Positions 1 to 8,569 of a stretch of 64,000 nucleotides of DNA are shown piece by piece. Each line of letters begins with the position of its first letter. The first letter of the stretch is position 1. The stretch covers positions 372,001 to 436,000 of the forward strand of contig NZ_FNBP01000001.1 in the NCBI RefSeq assembly GCF_900102535.1. Direction: 5' to 3'. The position numbers were made by a program, and so were the translations under genes. This DNA is from Sulfitobacter delicatus (GTDB lineage Bacteria > Pseudomonadota > Alphaproteobacteria > Rhodobacterales > Rhodobacteraceae). The notes below the pieces were generated by a model. It was not told where the DNA came from and did not search any database. It worked only from the letters and a program-made list of their open reading frames with translations.

Positions 1-192
1 TGTGGTCAGCGACTCAAAGACGTTCTGGGTCATCATACTGTCGATGGAAGCCGTCGCATCTGCCGTCGGGTCGAGCGAGGTTGGCTCTTGCTGCATGCCA
101 ACCACCAATTCAGCAGCGGCAGAGGCGGAGGCCATCAGACCGAAGGCCAGCGTAAGGGCAGTGAGGGTTTTGGTTGGGGGCAGATCGAACAT
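1..192 (-). CDS. Oligopeptide-type ABC transporter substrate-binding protein, N-terminus only (partial)
   Basis: Only the first 64 codons are inside the window; the gene runs off the left edge. The reading begins MFDLPPTKTL, followed by a hydrophobic stretch and an ASAAA cleavage region near residues 22-27, which is a Sec signal peptide. The mature start ELVVGMQQEPTSLDP is typical of family 5 extracellular solute-binding proteins (DppA/OppA type), which bind peptides or related solutes in the periplasm for an ABC importer. An AGGAG ribosome binding site sits about 8 bases before the ATG and fixes the start. The ligand cannot be told from this fragment. Confidence 0.8.
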   Translation of the reverse strand, partial: MFDLPPTKTLTALTLAFGLMASASAAAELVVGMQQEPTSLDPTADATASIDSMMTQNVFESLTT

Positions 193-372
193 GGGCAGCA
201 CTCCTGTTGGTGGAGCACCATTCAGCCCGCATGGCCGAGCGCCCCTTACCTTCAGACTGCGACGGTCGGGGCTTTCGGTCAACGGCTTTGACCATAGAGC
301 CGAAAATTTCATGATTTTGTAACGGACTGCGCCGCATCGGTTAGCAGAGCCGTTTAAGTGTCAGGTTATATA

Positions 373-401
373 ATCTCCCGGGGACCTCGTCGCCGGGAGA
401 T
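373..401 (-). terminator. Hairpin downstream of rlmN
   Basis: A perfect 9-bp stem (ATCTCCCGG with CCGGGAGAT) with an 11-base loop lies just past the rlmN stop codon. Read on the minus strand there is no clear U-run after it (TATATAACC follows), so intrinsic termination is uncertain. Confidence 0.35.
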
Positions 402-426
402 GCTTTCATAGGCCAGTAAAGGTCTC

Positions 427-1608
427 TTAGCCGCCCATTCCGGCTTCGGCTTCGATCTGCTTGCGCGACTTGCGTGCGCGCTCGGTGGCCGATTTCAACT
501 GACCACAGGCGGCCATGATGTCTTCGCCACGCGGTTTGCGCACGGGCGAGGCGTAGCCCGCATTATAGACGATATCGGCAAAGGCGCGGATGCGGTTGTT
601 GGAGGACCGTTCATAGGGCGAACCGGGCCATTCGTTGAAGGGGATCAGGTTGATCTTGGCCGGAATGCCTTTGATCAGCTCCACCAGACGGTGCGCATCC
701 TCGTCGCTGTCGTTCACGCCTTTCAGCATGACATATTCAAAGGTGATCCGCTCAGAATTGCTGACCTTAGGATAGGCGCGCAGGGCGTCGAGCAGTTCTT
801 CGATGTTCCAACGTTTGTTGATTGGCACCAGCTTGTTGCGCACCTCATCCGTGGTGGCGTGGAAGGACACGGCCAACTGGCAACCGATCTCAGCCGCCGT
901 ACGGTGGATTTCGGGCACGACGCCAGAGGTCGACAGCGTGATCCGACGACGTGACAGTTGAATGCCCTCAGGGTCCATGGCGATTTTCATCGCGTCGCGC
1001 ACGTTCTCAAAGTTATAGAGCGGCTCGCCCATGCCCATCAGCACGATATTGCTCAAAAGCCGGACATCATCGGTGCGGGTGCCGGTTTCGGGCCATTCGT
1101 CCAAATCGTCGCGCGCCACCATGACCTGACCGATGATCTCAGCCGCGGTGAGGTTGCGCACCAGTTTTTGCGTGCCGGTGTGGCAGAAGGAACAGGTCAG
1201 CGTGCAGCCGACTTGGCTGGACACACAGAGCGTGCCGCGGCCCTCTTCTGGGATATAGACGACCTCAACCTCGTGGCCGCCTGCGATGCGCACGAGATAC
1301 TTGCGGGTGCCGTCTTCGCTCTCCTGCCGGGTAACGACCTCCGGCACTTCGATCACGAATTTCTCTGCCAGTTCAGCGCGGTAGCCTTTGGACAGATTGG
1401 TCATGGAGTCGAAATCACGCACGCCCCATTGGTAAATCCACTGCCAGATTTGCCCCACTCGCATCTTCGCCTGTTTCTCAGGCGTGCCATGGGCGATCAG
1501 CACGTCACGCATGGCGTCACGGGTCAGGCCGACAAGGTTGATCGGCCCCTCGGGCATCTTGCGGGGAAGGGTCATCACGTCTTGGGTGATGGGCGCGGAA
1601 GCGGACAT
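427..1608 (-). CDS. rlmN: 23S rRNA (adenine(2503)-C2)-methyltransferase, dual-specificity RlmN
   Basis: A 393-residue radical SAM enzyme that methylates C2 of A2503 in 23S rRNA and, in the family, A37 of some tRNAs. The iron-sulfur cluster cysteines are visible as CTLTCSFC (Cys135, Cys139, Cys142), followed by [11 protein letters not shown] as in other RlmN/Cfr-type proteins. The methyl-carrying cysteine of the family fits Cys368 in [11 protein letters not shown] near the C-terminus. Length matches the usual alphaproteobacterial protein of about 390-400 residues. It is transcribed alone, away from the ectoine regulator beside it. The housekeeping RlmN assignment is preferred over the resistance enzyme Cfr because of the N-terminal extension and the core-genome setting. 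Confidence 0.95.
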   Translation of the reverse strand: MSASAPITQDVMTLPRKMPEGPINLVGLTRDAMRDVLIAHGTPEKQAKMRVGQIWQWIYQWGVRDFDSMTNLSKGYRAELAEKFVIEVPEVVTRQESEDGTRKYLVRIAGGHEVEVVYIPEEGRGTLCVSSQVGCTLTCSFCHTGTQKLVRNLTAAEIIGQVMVARDDLDEWPETGTRTDDVRLLSNIVLMGMGEPLYNFENVRDAMKIAMDPEGIQLSRRRITLSTSGVVPEIHRTAAEIGCQLAVSFHATTDEVRNKLVPINKRWNIEELLDALRAYPKVSNSERITFEYVMLKGVNDSDEDAHRLVELIKGIPAKINLIPFNEWPGSPYERSSNNRIRAFADIVYNAGYASPVRKPRGEDIMAACGQLKSATERARKSRKQIEAEAGMGG

Positions 1609-1708
1609 TGCAAAGACTCACAGGCTAGGGATGGGTCTCTATATAGGGAATGACGCGATTTGCAAAAGGGTTTGCCATGAGGGGGCTGCTGGGCCGCCCT
1701 GCCCGGCT

Positions 1709-2209
1709 CTAGTAACTCTTCTTGCTCATCCGCAACTCACCCGTCGCGAGAACCGGGGCCGCGTCCAGACTATCGACGTTGAGCATCGCCGCCACGCGCT
1801 CTAGTGACGACACCAACTGCGCCTGCTCCCAATCGGCCAGATCGGCAAAGGCGCGGACATAGCGTTGTTGCAAGGCGTCTGGCGCCTCTTCCAACACGTC
1901 CTCGCCTTCGGTGGTCAGCGTGATGTTGGTCTGCCGCCGATCCTGCGCCGAAGTGAGCCGCGTTACCAACCCGCGTGCGACCAGCTTATCGACCAGCGCC
2001 GTCACGGTGGCTTGGCTCACCCCCATCTGGGTGGCGAGGGTCTTGGCCGTCGGATCTTTCTTCTCTCCGACAATCTGCAAAACGCGCAGTTGCGCCGGGG
2101 TCACCCCCGCCGCCTGCGCCAGATCACGGGCGTAAAGCTCGGTGGCGCGCAAAATGCGGCGCAAGGCGATCAAACTTTCGTCGACCCGGTCGGGATGTTT
2201 CTGCGTCAT
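1709..2209 (-). CDS. ectR: MarR-family transcriptional regulator, probable ectoine operon repressor
   Basis: A 166-residue winged-helix regulator of the MarR family. The DNA-binding part is recognisable in AKTLATQMGVSQATVTALVD followed by the wing RLTSAQDRRQTNITLT. I chose the ATG at 2209 because AAGGA lies 7 bases upstream; an in-frame GTG at 2224 lacks such a site. It is divergent from ectABC-ask, which is where EctR-type MarR repressors are found in other ectoine producers, so control of ectoine synthesis is inferred from position. A 19-base palindrome lies about 55 bases upstream of its start and is a likely operator for both directions. Confidence 0.82.
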   Translation of the reverse strand: MTQKHPDRVDESLIALRRILRATELYARDLAQAAGVTPAQLRVLQIVGEKKDPTAKTLATQMGVSQATVTALVDKLVARGLVTRLTSAQDRRQTNITLTTEGEDVLEEAPDALQQRYVRAFADLADWEQAQLVSSLERVAAMLNVDSLDAAPVLATGELRMSKKSY

Positions 2210-2264
2210 GGTGCATCCTTGCACATTGGGGGCATTTTCAGCAATCGGTGAAAACCGCCCTCAT

Positions 2265-2283
2265 CGCTTAGTATAGCTAAGCG
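2265..2283. promoter_or_regulatory. Palindromic candidate operator for the MarR regulator
   Basis: The sequence CGCTTAGTATAGCTAAGCG has perfect 7-bp arms (CGCTTAG and CTAAGCG) around 5 bases. It lies in the divergent spacer between ectR (start 2209) and ectA (start 2444), nearer to ectR. The size and TTAG/CTAA half-sites suit a MarR dimer. This assignment is inferred from symmetry and position. Confidence 0.5.
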
Positions 2284-2443
2284 AAACGCGCAAATATCAT
2301 TCGAAAAACGAAACAAATATGCACAGGTCTATGGCGCTGAAACCACGCTATAAGCGTATTTTGAGTTAATTTGCTTTGAATATTGAAGTATCACCGCGCA
2401 TGGCTTACTTAGCCTATCGAAACAATCAGGGAGCCCCGAACGG

Positions 2444-2977
2444 ATGCAGAATGAACTCGACATGAAAAAAGCCCGCACACCCAAGCTGCGCAAGCCAAAT
2501 GCCGAGGACGGAGCCGCCATCTGGCGGTTGATTCGCGACTGCAAGCCGCTCGACGAGAATTCGCTGTACGCGAACCTGATCCAAGCCGACCACTTCCGCG
2601 ACACCTGTGTTGTGGCCGAGATGGACGGCGACATCGTTGGCTGGATTTCTGGCCATATGATCCCGTCGCAAGACGCCTTCTTTGTCTGGCAGGTCGCCGT
2701 CAGCCCCAAGGCCCGTGGTCTTGGGCTGGGTAAAACCATGCTGATGGAACTGGTCAACCGCGATGAGACTGAGGACGCCAAGACCCTCAAAACCACGATC
2801 ACCCGGGACAACGACGCGTCCTGGGGGCTGTTCCGCAGCTTTGCGAACCACGTTGGCGGCGACCTCTCGGATGCCCCACACTTTACCAAAGACGCCCATT
2901 TCGATGGCGCGCATGACACCGAACATATGGTGACGATCACGCTGCCCGAGACTGCCGCGCTCAAACGCGCCGCGTAA
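2444..2977 (+). CDS. ectA: L-2,4-diaminobutyric acid acetyltransferase
   Basis: A 177-residue GNAT-fold enzyme that acetylates L-2,4-diaminobutyrate to N-gamma-acetyldiaminobutyrate, the second step of ectoine synthesis in the cytoplasm. The acetyl-CoA binding loop is visible as ARGLGLGKTM around residues 90-99, after the strand FVWQVAVSP. AGGGAG upstream supports the ATG at 2444, although a second ATG at 2462 would remove only six residues. It is the first gene of ectA-ectB-ectC-ask, with 53 bases before ectB. Expression is expected to rise with salt, as for the family; I see no decisive promoter in the AT-rich leader. Confidence 0.95.
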   Translation: MQNELDMKKARTPKLRKPNAEDGAAIWRLIRDCKPLDENSLYANLIQADHFRDTCVVAEMDGDIVGWISGHMIPSQDAFFVWQVAVSPKARGLGLGKTMLMELVNRDETEDAKTLKTTITRDNDASWGLFRSFANHVGGDLSDAPHFTKDAHFDGAHDTEHMVTITLPETAALKRAA

Positions 2978-3030
2978 TCCGCAGCTGACAATTCACACGA
3001 CAGACTCTCTAGAAGAGAAAGGATATTCCT

Positions 3031-4323
3031 ATGCCCAAGGACATGGCACAGAACACGACCATCTTTACCCGCCGCGAGAGCGAAGCGCGCTCCTATTGCC
3101 GTGGTATGAACGCCGTATTCACCCGCGCCAGCGGTTCGGAGATGTTCGACGCAGAAGGCAACCGCTACATCGACTTCCTCGCCGGTTGTTCTTCGTTGAA
3201 CTATGGCCACAACGATGCCGACATGAAGGCCGCACTGGTGGAGCACATCAGCGCCGATGGTATCGCCCATGGTCTCGACTTCCACAGCGACACCAAAGCC
3301 GCTTTCCTGTCCGCCTATGAGGAGAAAATCCTCAAGCCGCGCGGCATGGACTACAAGGTTATGATGACCGGCCCGACCGGCACCAACGCCGTTGAGGCAG
3401 CGATCAAGCTGGCGCGCAAAGTGACAGGCCGCAAGAACGTGATCTCCTTCACCAACGGTTTTCACGGCATGACCATGGGCGCGCTGGCGCTGACAGGCAA
3501 CAAAGGCAAACGCGGCGGTGCGGGCGGTGGCTCGCTGGCCGATGTGACGCATATGCCGTTCGAAGGCGCGCTTGGCGACAATGTGGACTCGCTGGAAATG
3601 ATCGACGCAATGCTCTCGAACCCCTCCTCGGGCATCGACGCACCTGCGGCCTTCATCTTTGAGCCGATCCAAGGCGAAGGCGGTCTGAACGCAGCTTCCG
3701 ACGCATGGATGCAGGGCATCGAGAAAATCGCCCGCAAGCATGGCGCGTTGCTGATTGTCGACGACATTCAGGCCGGTTGTGGCCGTTCGGGCAGCTTCTT
3801 CTCGTTTGAGGCCTCCGGCATCAAGCCTGACATGGTCACCCAAGCGAAATCGCTCTCCGGCTTCGGCCTGCCCTTCGCGGCCCTGCTGATCGCGCCTGAG
3901 CATGACATCTGGAAGCCCGCCGAGCATAACGGCACCTTCCGCGGCAACACCCACGCCTTTGTCACCGCCCGTGTCGCAATTGAGAAGTTCTGGTCCGACG
4001 ACAAATTCGAAAAGTCGCTGGCCGAAAAAGCCGTGGTTCTGACCACCGCGCTCAAGGACGTTGCTGACCTGATCGACGGCGCGACCCTCAAGGGCCGTGG
4101 CCTGATGCAGGGTGTCGATGTAGGCTCTGGCGAGCTTGCCGGTGCAATCTGCGCACGTGCCTATGAATTGGGCCTCGTGATCGAAACATCGGGCGCGCAC
4201 GACGAAATCGTCAAGTATCTCGCCCCGCTCACCACTTCAGAAGAGGTCATGCGCGAAGGATTTGATATCCTTCTGCAGGCGACCCGCGATGTGACGGGCA
4301 ACATGAAACTGGCAGCGGAGTAA
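3031..4323 (+). CDS. ectB: Diaminobutyrate--2-oxoglutarate transaminase
   Basis: A 430-residue PLP-dependent class III aminotransferase. It makes L-2,4-diaminobutyrate from aspartate-beta-semialdehyde with glutamate as amino donor, the first committed ectoine step. The cofactor site is clear: VDDIQAGCGRSG holds the aspartate that contacts the pyridine ring (Asp245 region), and Lys273 in TQAKSLSG is the Schiff-base lysine. Length is normal for EctB. AAAGGA lies 7 bases before the ATG. The stop is followed after 5 bases by ectC, so the two are co-transcribed and probably translationally coupled. Confidence 0.96.
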   Translation: MPKDMAQNTTIFTRRESEARSYCRGMNAVFTRASGSEMFDAEGNRYIDFLAGCSSLNYGHNDADMKAALVEHISADGIAHGLDFHSDTKAAFLSAYEEKILKPRGMDYKVMMTGPTGTNAVEAAIKLARKVTGRKNVISFTNGFHGMTMGALALTGNKGKRGGAGGGSLADVTHMPFEGALGDNVDSLEMIDAMLSNPSSGIDAPAAFIFEPIQGEGGLNAASDAWMQGIEKIARKHGALLIVDDIQAGCGRSGSFFSFEASGIKPDMVTQAKSLSGFGLPFAALLIAPEHDIWKPAEHNGTFRGNTHAFVTARVAIEKFWSDDKFEKSLAEKAVVLTTALKDVADLIDGATLKGRGLMQGVDVGSGELAGAICARAYELGLVIETSGAHDEIVKYLAPLTTSEEVMREGFDILLQATRDVTGNMKLAAE

Positions 4324-4328
4324 TACCG

Positions 4329-4721
4329 ATGATTGTACGCGATTTTAACAAACTTCAGGGCACCGACCGTCACGTTGGCGATGCCCAGTGGACCTCCACC
4401 CGCTTGCTTCTGGCCGACGACGGTATGGGATTTTCCTTCCACATCACCGTTCTTGAGGCCGGTTCGGAACATACGTTCCACTACAAGCACCACTTTGAGA
4501 GCGTCTATTGCATGAAGGGTAAGGGCTCGATCACCGATCTCGCCACTGGCGAGACCCATGAGATCACCCCCGGCGTGATGTATGCGCTGAACCTGAACGA
4601 CAAACACACCCTGCGCGCAGAGGAAGAGCTGCACATGGCGTGCTGCTTCAACCCGCCTGTAACGGGCAAAGAAGTACACCGTGAAGACGGCTCCTATGCG
4701 CCTGCCGAGGAGGTAGCGTAA
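4329..4721 (+). CDS. ectC: L-ectoine synthase
   Basis: A 130-residue cupin enzyme that closes N-gamma-acetyldiaminobutyrate into ectoine by loss of water. The cupin metal motif region HTFHYKHHFESVYCMKG (about residues 50-66) and the later histidines around NDKHTL are in the expected places for iron binding. Its ribosome binding site, CGGAG, lies at the very end of ectB. No ectD hydroxylase follows, so the locus would yield ectoine only, unless ectD is elsewhere in the genome. Confidence 0.95.
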   Translation: MIVRDFNKLQGTDRHVGDAQWTSTRLLLADDGMGFSFHITVLEAGSEHTFHYKHHFESVYCMKGKGSITDLATGETHEITPGVMYALNLNDKHTLRAEEELHMACCFNPPVTGKEVHREDGSYAPAEEVA

Positions 4722-4726
4722 GTTAT

Positions 4727-6160
4727 ATGACCCAACCGTCCCATACTGTCGAAAAAATCGGCGGGACGTCGATGTCCCGCGTCAACCAGCTCAAGGATAC
4801 GCTCTTTGTCGGTGACCGTAAGGGCGCGGACATCTACGGGCGCGTCTTCGTGGTCTCCGCCTTTGGCGGGATCACGAACCTGCTGCTGGAGCACAAGAAG
4901 TCGGGCGAGCCGGGTGTCTACGCGCATCTCGCGAACGCCAGCAACGACCACGGCTGGCACGAGGCGCTGACGCGCGTCTCGGCTGAGATGCAACGCGTGC
5001 ACCGCGAGGTGCTGGAGCATCCCGGCGATATTGAGCAGGCCGACGCCTTTGTGTCTGAGCGCACCCATGGTGCCCGCAACTGCTTGATCGATCTGCAGCG
5101 GCTCTGCGCCTATGGCCACTTCCGCCTGTCGGAGCACATGCTGCAAATCCGCGAGTTGCTTTCGGGTCTGGGCGAGGCGCATTCCGCCTTTGTTACCACG
5201 ATCCTGCTGCAGCGTGCCGGTGTGAACGCCCGCTTTGTTGACCTGTCGGGTTGGCGCGACGAGGGCAATGTCACGCTGGACGAGCGCATCGCGCAGGCCA
5301 TGGAGGGCATCGACCCGCAGACCGAAATGCCCATCGTGACCGGCTATGCGCAGTGCGCCGAAGGGCTGATGCGCGAGTTTGACCGTGGTTATTCCGAAGT
5401 AACCTTCTCCAAACTGGCGGCTCTGACCGGTGCGCGCGAGGCGATCATCCATAAGGAATTCCACCTGTCGTCCTGCGACCCGAAGCTGGTCGGCGAACAT
5501 GCCGTCAAGAAGATCGGGCGCACGAACTATGACGTGGCGGATCAGCTGTCGAACATGGGGATGGAAGCGATCCACCCCAAGGCGGCCAAGACCCTGCGTC
5601 AGGCCGATGTGCCGCTGCGCGTGACAAATGCGTTCGAGCCGGAAGATCCCGGCACGCTCATTGATGACCGTCAGGCCGAAGTGCCAGCGGTTGAGATCGT
5701 GACTGGTCTGGATATCGTGACGCTGGAACTGTTCGAGCAGGATATGGTCGGCGTCAAAGGTTATGACACCGCAATCTTGGATGTGCTAACGCGCCACAAC
5801 GTGCGGATCGTGTCCAAAGTGTCGAACGCCAATACGATCACGCATTATCTGGATGCGTCGCTGAAAACGATGCGCCGGGTGGAGAAGGATTTGGCACAGA
5901 TTTATCCTGCGGCTGAGATCACCACGCGAACGTTGTCGATGGCCTCGGTCATCGGGCGCGATCTGAGCGGTCTGTCAGTTCTGCAGCGGGGCTTGGTGGC
6001 GATTGCCGAGGCTGGTCAGACAGCGATCGGTGCGAGCCAAGGGCCGCGCAATGTGGATGTGCAGTTTATCGTTGAGCGTGAGACGCTTCAGCCGGTGATT
6101 AAAGCGCTCCATGGAGCCTTTATTGAAGAGGCCGCTGCGCCGCTGTCGCGCGCGGCTTAA
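4727..6160 (+). CDS. ask: Ectoine-specialised aspartate kinase
   Basis: A 477-residue aspartokinase that phosphorylates aspartate and feeds aspartate semialdehyde into the ectoine branch. The nucleotide-binding start is VEKIGGTSMSR, the EKIGGTS variant of the usual KFGGTS. The kinase body runs to about residue 310, and regulatory ACT-type sequence follows to the C-terminus (for example DMVGVKGYD and VSKVSNANTITHYL). Ask_Ect paralogues clustered with ectABC are known, and are thought to escape the feedback control of the housekeeping enzyme. It starts 5 bases after ectC and ends at a strong terminator, so it closes the operon. Confidence 0.92.
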   Translation: MTQPSHTVEKIGGTSMSRVNQLKDTLFVGDRKGADIYGRVFVVSAFGGITNLLLEHKKSGEPGVYAHLANASNDHGWHEALTRVSAEMQRVHREVLEHPGDIEQADAFVSERTHGARNCLIDLQRLCAYGHFRLSEHMLQIRELLSGLGEAHSAFVTTILLQRAGVNARFVDLSGWRDEGNVTLDERIAQAMEGIDPQTEMPIVTGYAQCAEGLMREFDRGYSEVTFSKLAALTGAREAIIHKEFHLSSCDPKLVGEHAVKKIGRTNYDVADQLSNMGMEAIHPKAAKTLRQADVPLRVTNAFEPEDPGTLIDDRQAEVPAVEIVTGLDIVTLELFEQDMVGVKGYDTAILDVLTRHNVRIVSKVSNANTITHYLDASLKTMRRVEKDLAQIYPAAEITTRTLSMASVIGRDLSGLSVLQRGLVAIAEAGQTAIGASQGPRNVDVQFIVERETLQPVIKALHGAFIEEAAAPLSRAA

Positions 6161-6182
6161 ACAGCTCTAAAAGCAAACCTTC

Positions 6183-6214
6183 AATCGCGGCCCTCTTGGG
6201 CCGCGATTTTTTTG
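6183..6214 (+). terminator. Strong intrinsic terminator after ask
   Basis: An 11-bp perfect stem (AATCGCGGCCC with GGGCCGCGATT, loop TCTT) runs into a stretch of T residues. It closes the ectABC-ask operon. Confidence 0.92.
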
Positions 6215-6221
6215 TGCCCAA

Positions 6222-6357
6222 GGGCCATCGCCTGCCCGCGGGTCGGCGATCCAACGAGACCTCGTGCCACTTTATGGTTCAACCATGATGTGCGCTTGGG
6301 AGGTCACGCCAAGCCTCACCAAATCGCCTACCCGTCCGGGCGGGCAGGCGATGGCCC
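6222..6357. repeat. 18-bp perfect inverted repeat with a 100-base spacer
   Basis: GGGCCATCGCCTGCCCGC at 6222-6239 is matched exactly, in inverted orientation, at 6340-6357. It lies between the terminators of the convergent ask and ialB-like genes. No coding sequence was seen in the spacer. It could be a dispersed intergenic element or the ends of a small decayed element; the function is unknown. Confidence 0.75.
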
Positions 6358-6403
6358 GGCGCCTGCGGCTTGATTCCGGGCCTTGCAGCATATCTCACCC
6401 CAC

Positions 6404-6435
6404 AAAAAAACGGCCCCGCAATCGCGAGGCCGTTT
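6404..6435 (-). terminator. Intrinsic terminator of the IalB-family gene
   Basis: Read on the minus strand, an AAACGGCC/GGCCGTTT stem is followed by a run of T residues. It lies about 20 bases beyond the stop codon at 6456. Confidence 0.85.
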
Positions 6436-6455
6436 CTATTCAAATCCAGATCAAC

Positions 6456-6986
6456 TCAGCCGCCGCAGCGCTTCGCCGCATCCTCAACAGCCGCGGTAAA
6501 GCCCAACAGCGAGAACGTATCGCTCGTCTGCGTCCCTCGCGACGAACGGCCCACCAGCTTCGCATCCGCACCGCGCTTCATCGCCGCAATGATCTTCGCA
6601 TCATCCGCCGTGGTCGCAGGCCACGCCCACTCGCCCTCGGTGAACAGCTCAAACTCATTACCCGAAATATTCATCGTCACGGTCGAGCCCGACGCAAAAG
6701 GATAGCCGCCCGTAAAGGCCACCTGACCCTTAGCGTTGGCTGAAGGGCGGTAGAACACCATCAACAATGTCTGCCCACGGTTCACCGCAACCACACGACC
6801 GTCGCGTGTGTTCACCACTTCTTTCGGCGTCGAAACACCCCAGCACTCGGTCGGATTATCTTCAACAAAGACGCTCCAATCCGTCTTGGCGGCGACCCGA
6901 TTGGTGCTCTGCTCCTGCGCCCATGCGCCGTTTGCCATCATGGCGACCGCACCCAGTGCAAACCCACAAATTTTCATCATTCCCAT
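6456..6986 (-). CDS. Invasion-associated locus B (IalB) family periplasmic protein
   Basis: A 176-residue secreted protein. Residues 1-23 form a Sec signal peptide ending ANGAWAQ. The mature part has the IalB pattern: DWSVFVEDNPTECWGVS near the start, a GYPFASGS turn in the middle, and a C-terminal Cys in AKRCGG that could pair with the Cys of ECWG. Bartonella IalB is linked to erythrocyte invasion, but free-living Rhodobacteraceae carry several paralogues of unknown role, so no virulence function is implied. GGAGG 8 bases upstream fixes the ATG at 6986. It is a single gene with its own terminator. Confidence 0.85.
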   Translation of the reverse strand: MGMMKICGFALGAVAMMANGAWAQEQSTNRVAAKTDWSVFVEDNPTECWGVSTPKEVVNTRDGRVVAVNRGQTLLMVFYRPSANAKGQVAFTGGYPFASGSTVTMNISGNEFELFTEGEWAWPATTADDAKIIAAMKRGADAKLVGRSSRGTQTSDTFSLLGFTAAVEDAAKRCGG

Positions 6987-7165
6987 CTGTCCAGCCTCCA
7001 GCCGTCCTTGACCTCAACGCAGTGACAGACCCCAGCCGGGCAACCTCGGGCGGGTTGCTCTCTTGCGGGTGTCTGCTATCTGTTCGACACCAACCACAAT
7101 AACGTCAAACGTGCGACAGGCGAAACCCTGATTGGCAGGAATTCGCCCAGAAACAGGATGATCCA

Positions 7166-8146
7166 ATGACCAAACCAGCCCCCTTCGCAGAAATCTGGCG
7201 CGGACCTTTTCTGGAAAGCGTGCACTCCGGTCATGCGGTGATCTGCGACGACAGCGGCCAGATCGTTGAGGCTTGGGGCGATCCGGAAAAGGTGGTCCTG
7301 CCGCGCTCCTCGTCCAAAATGATCCAAGCTCTGCCGCTGATCAACTCCGGCGCTGCTGACAAGGCGGGCCTCACAACCGAACAACTCGCTCTCTCCTGCG
7401 CCTCGCACCAAGGGGCCGCCATCCATACCGACCGCGTGGGCGTCTGGCTCGACACGCTGGGTCTGAATGAAAGCGATTTCCGCTGCGGCCCGCAAGAACC
7501 TAACGACCGCGATGCCATGGAGGCGCTGATCCGCGCCCATGAAAAGCCCTGCCAGATCCACAACAACTGCTCGGGCAAACATGCGGGCTTCCTGACGCTG
7601 AACAAACACCTCGGCGCCGGGCCGGACTATGAGAAGCCCGAGCACGCGGTGCAGCAAGCCTGCCTTGAGGCCTTCGAGACAGTCACCCAAGAAACCTCGC
7701 CCGGCTATGGCATCGATGGCTGCTCGGCCCCGAACCCGGCCTGCACCCTGCACGGCATGGCCCGCGCCATGGCGCATTTCGCCGCCGCCCCCGAAGGCTC
7801 TGCCGAGGCGCGCCTGCACGAAGCCATGCGCCTGCACCCCGAACTGGTCGCGGGCGAAGGCCGCGCCTGCACGGAACTGATGCGGGCGATGGACGGTAAA
7901 GTGGCGCTGAAAACCGGCGCCGAAGGTTTCTTCATCGCGATCTGGCCCGAGCGTAAACTCGGCATTGCGCTCAAAGCCGCCTGCGGCACCACCCGCGCGG
8001 CGGAATGCGCTATCGCGGCGCTGCTGGTCAAACTGGGCGCGCTGGACGCCAACCATCCCGCCGCGCTCAAGCGGATGAACGCGCCAATCAAAAACTGGCG
8101 CGGTCTGCACACCGGTCAGATGAAAGCGGCGGAAGGGCTGCTTTAA
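7166..8146 (+). CDS. L-asparaginase, Rhizobium etli (class 3) type
   Basis: A 326-residue asparaginase of the family typified by the inducible R. etli enzyme, which hydrolyses asparagine to aspartate and ammonia and is unrelated to E. coli AnsA/AnsB. The catalytic pair sits in PRSSSKM (Ser48 and Lys51). A second serine lies in LSCASHQ (Ser75/Ser78), and HNNCSGKHAGF supplies Cys133 and Lys136 of the metal site, with Cys184 in IDGCSAPN as the likely third ligand. Length is normal. There is no signal peptide, so it is cytoplasmic. It appears to be transcribed alone and converges on the YCII gene 18 bases away. Confidence 0.88.
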   Translation: MTKPAPFAEIWRGPFLESVHSGHAVICDDSGQIVEAWGDPEKVVLPRSSSKMIQALPLINSGAADKAGLTTEQLALSCASHQGAAIHTDRVGVWLDTLGLNESDFRCGPQEPNDRDAMEALIRAHEKPCQIHNNCSGKHAGFLTLNKHLGAGPDYEKPEHAVQQACLEAFETVTQETSPGYGIDGCSAPNPACTLHGMARAMAHFAAAPEGSAEARLHEAMRLHPELVAGEGRACTELMRAMDGKVALKTGAEGFFIAIWPERKLGIALKAACGTTRAAECAIAALLVKLGALDANHPAALKRMNAPIKNWRGLHTGQMKAAEGLL

Positions 8147-8164
8147 GCACCATTCCGGTCGCGC

Positions 8165-8479
8165 CTACATCTCCATGATTGGCGCGACCTCGACCGACCC
8201 GGAGCCGTCGGCGACCATCGGACAACCCTGCGCCATCTTGCAGGCGGCATCCATGTCATCGGCGCGCACCACGGTGAACCCCGACAGCGGGTTCGCCCCG
8301 CCGTCATCGGCAATGCCGCTTGTGCTGACGGTCTTGGACATGCCCACCGGGTTGCCGGGATTGACGAGATTCGGCCCCATCTCCTCATACCACGCGCCCC
8401 AGGCGGCCATGGCCTTCTCGCCCTCTTCGGGCGTGTCGGGGGCTTTGCCCCCATGATAGGCAAAAATGAACTCCGGCAT
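8165..8479 (-). CDS. YCII-related domain protein
   Basis: A 104-residue single-domain protein of the YCII superfamily, beginning MPEFIFAYHGGKAPDTPEEG. The family has a ferredoxin-like fold and is often found beside sigma factors or small-molecule enzymes, but this member has no known reaction. I chose the ATG at 8479 because GGAGAAGGA precedes it; upstream in-frame starts to 8548 have no such site. The family active-site His is not obvious to me beyond the His in AYHGG near the N-terminus. Confidence 0.75.
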   Translation of the reverse strand: MPEFIFAYHGGKAPDTPEEGEKAMAAWGAWYEEMGPNLVNPGNPVGMSKTVSTSGIADDGGANPLSGFTVVRADDMDAACKMAQGCPMVADGSGSVEVAPIMEM

Positions 8480-8569
8480 CTTTCCTTCTCCCTCGTTGCT
8501 CAGCGGCATGAGAAAGCCGCGCCTCATTAGGCGCGCGCAGGTCCGCACCTGTCAAATCAGGCTTTTGTG

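Noticed and set aside
2-322. Plus-strand frame at the left edge
   Set aside because: It lies opposite a clear signal-peptide-bearing binding-protein start on the minus strand with a good ribosome site.
2329-4200. A 623-codon open frame on the minus strand opposite ectA and ectB
   Set aside because: It lies fully across two certain genes on the other strand, has no ribosome site, and its translation is low-complexity His/Gly/Arg-rich text typical of GC-rich shadow frames.
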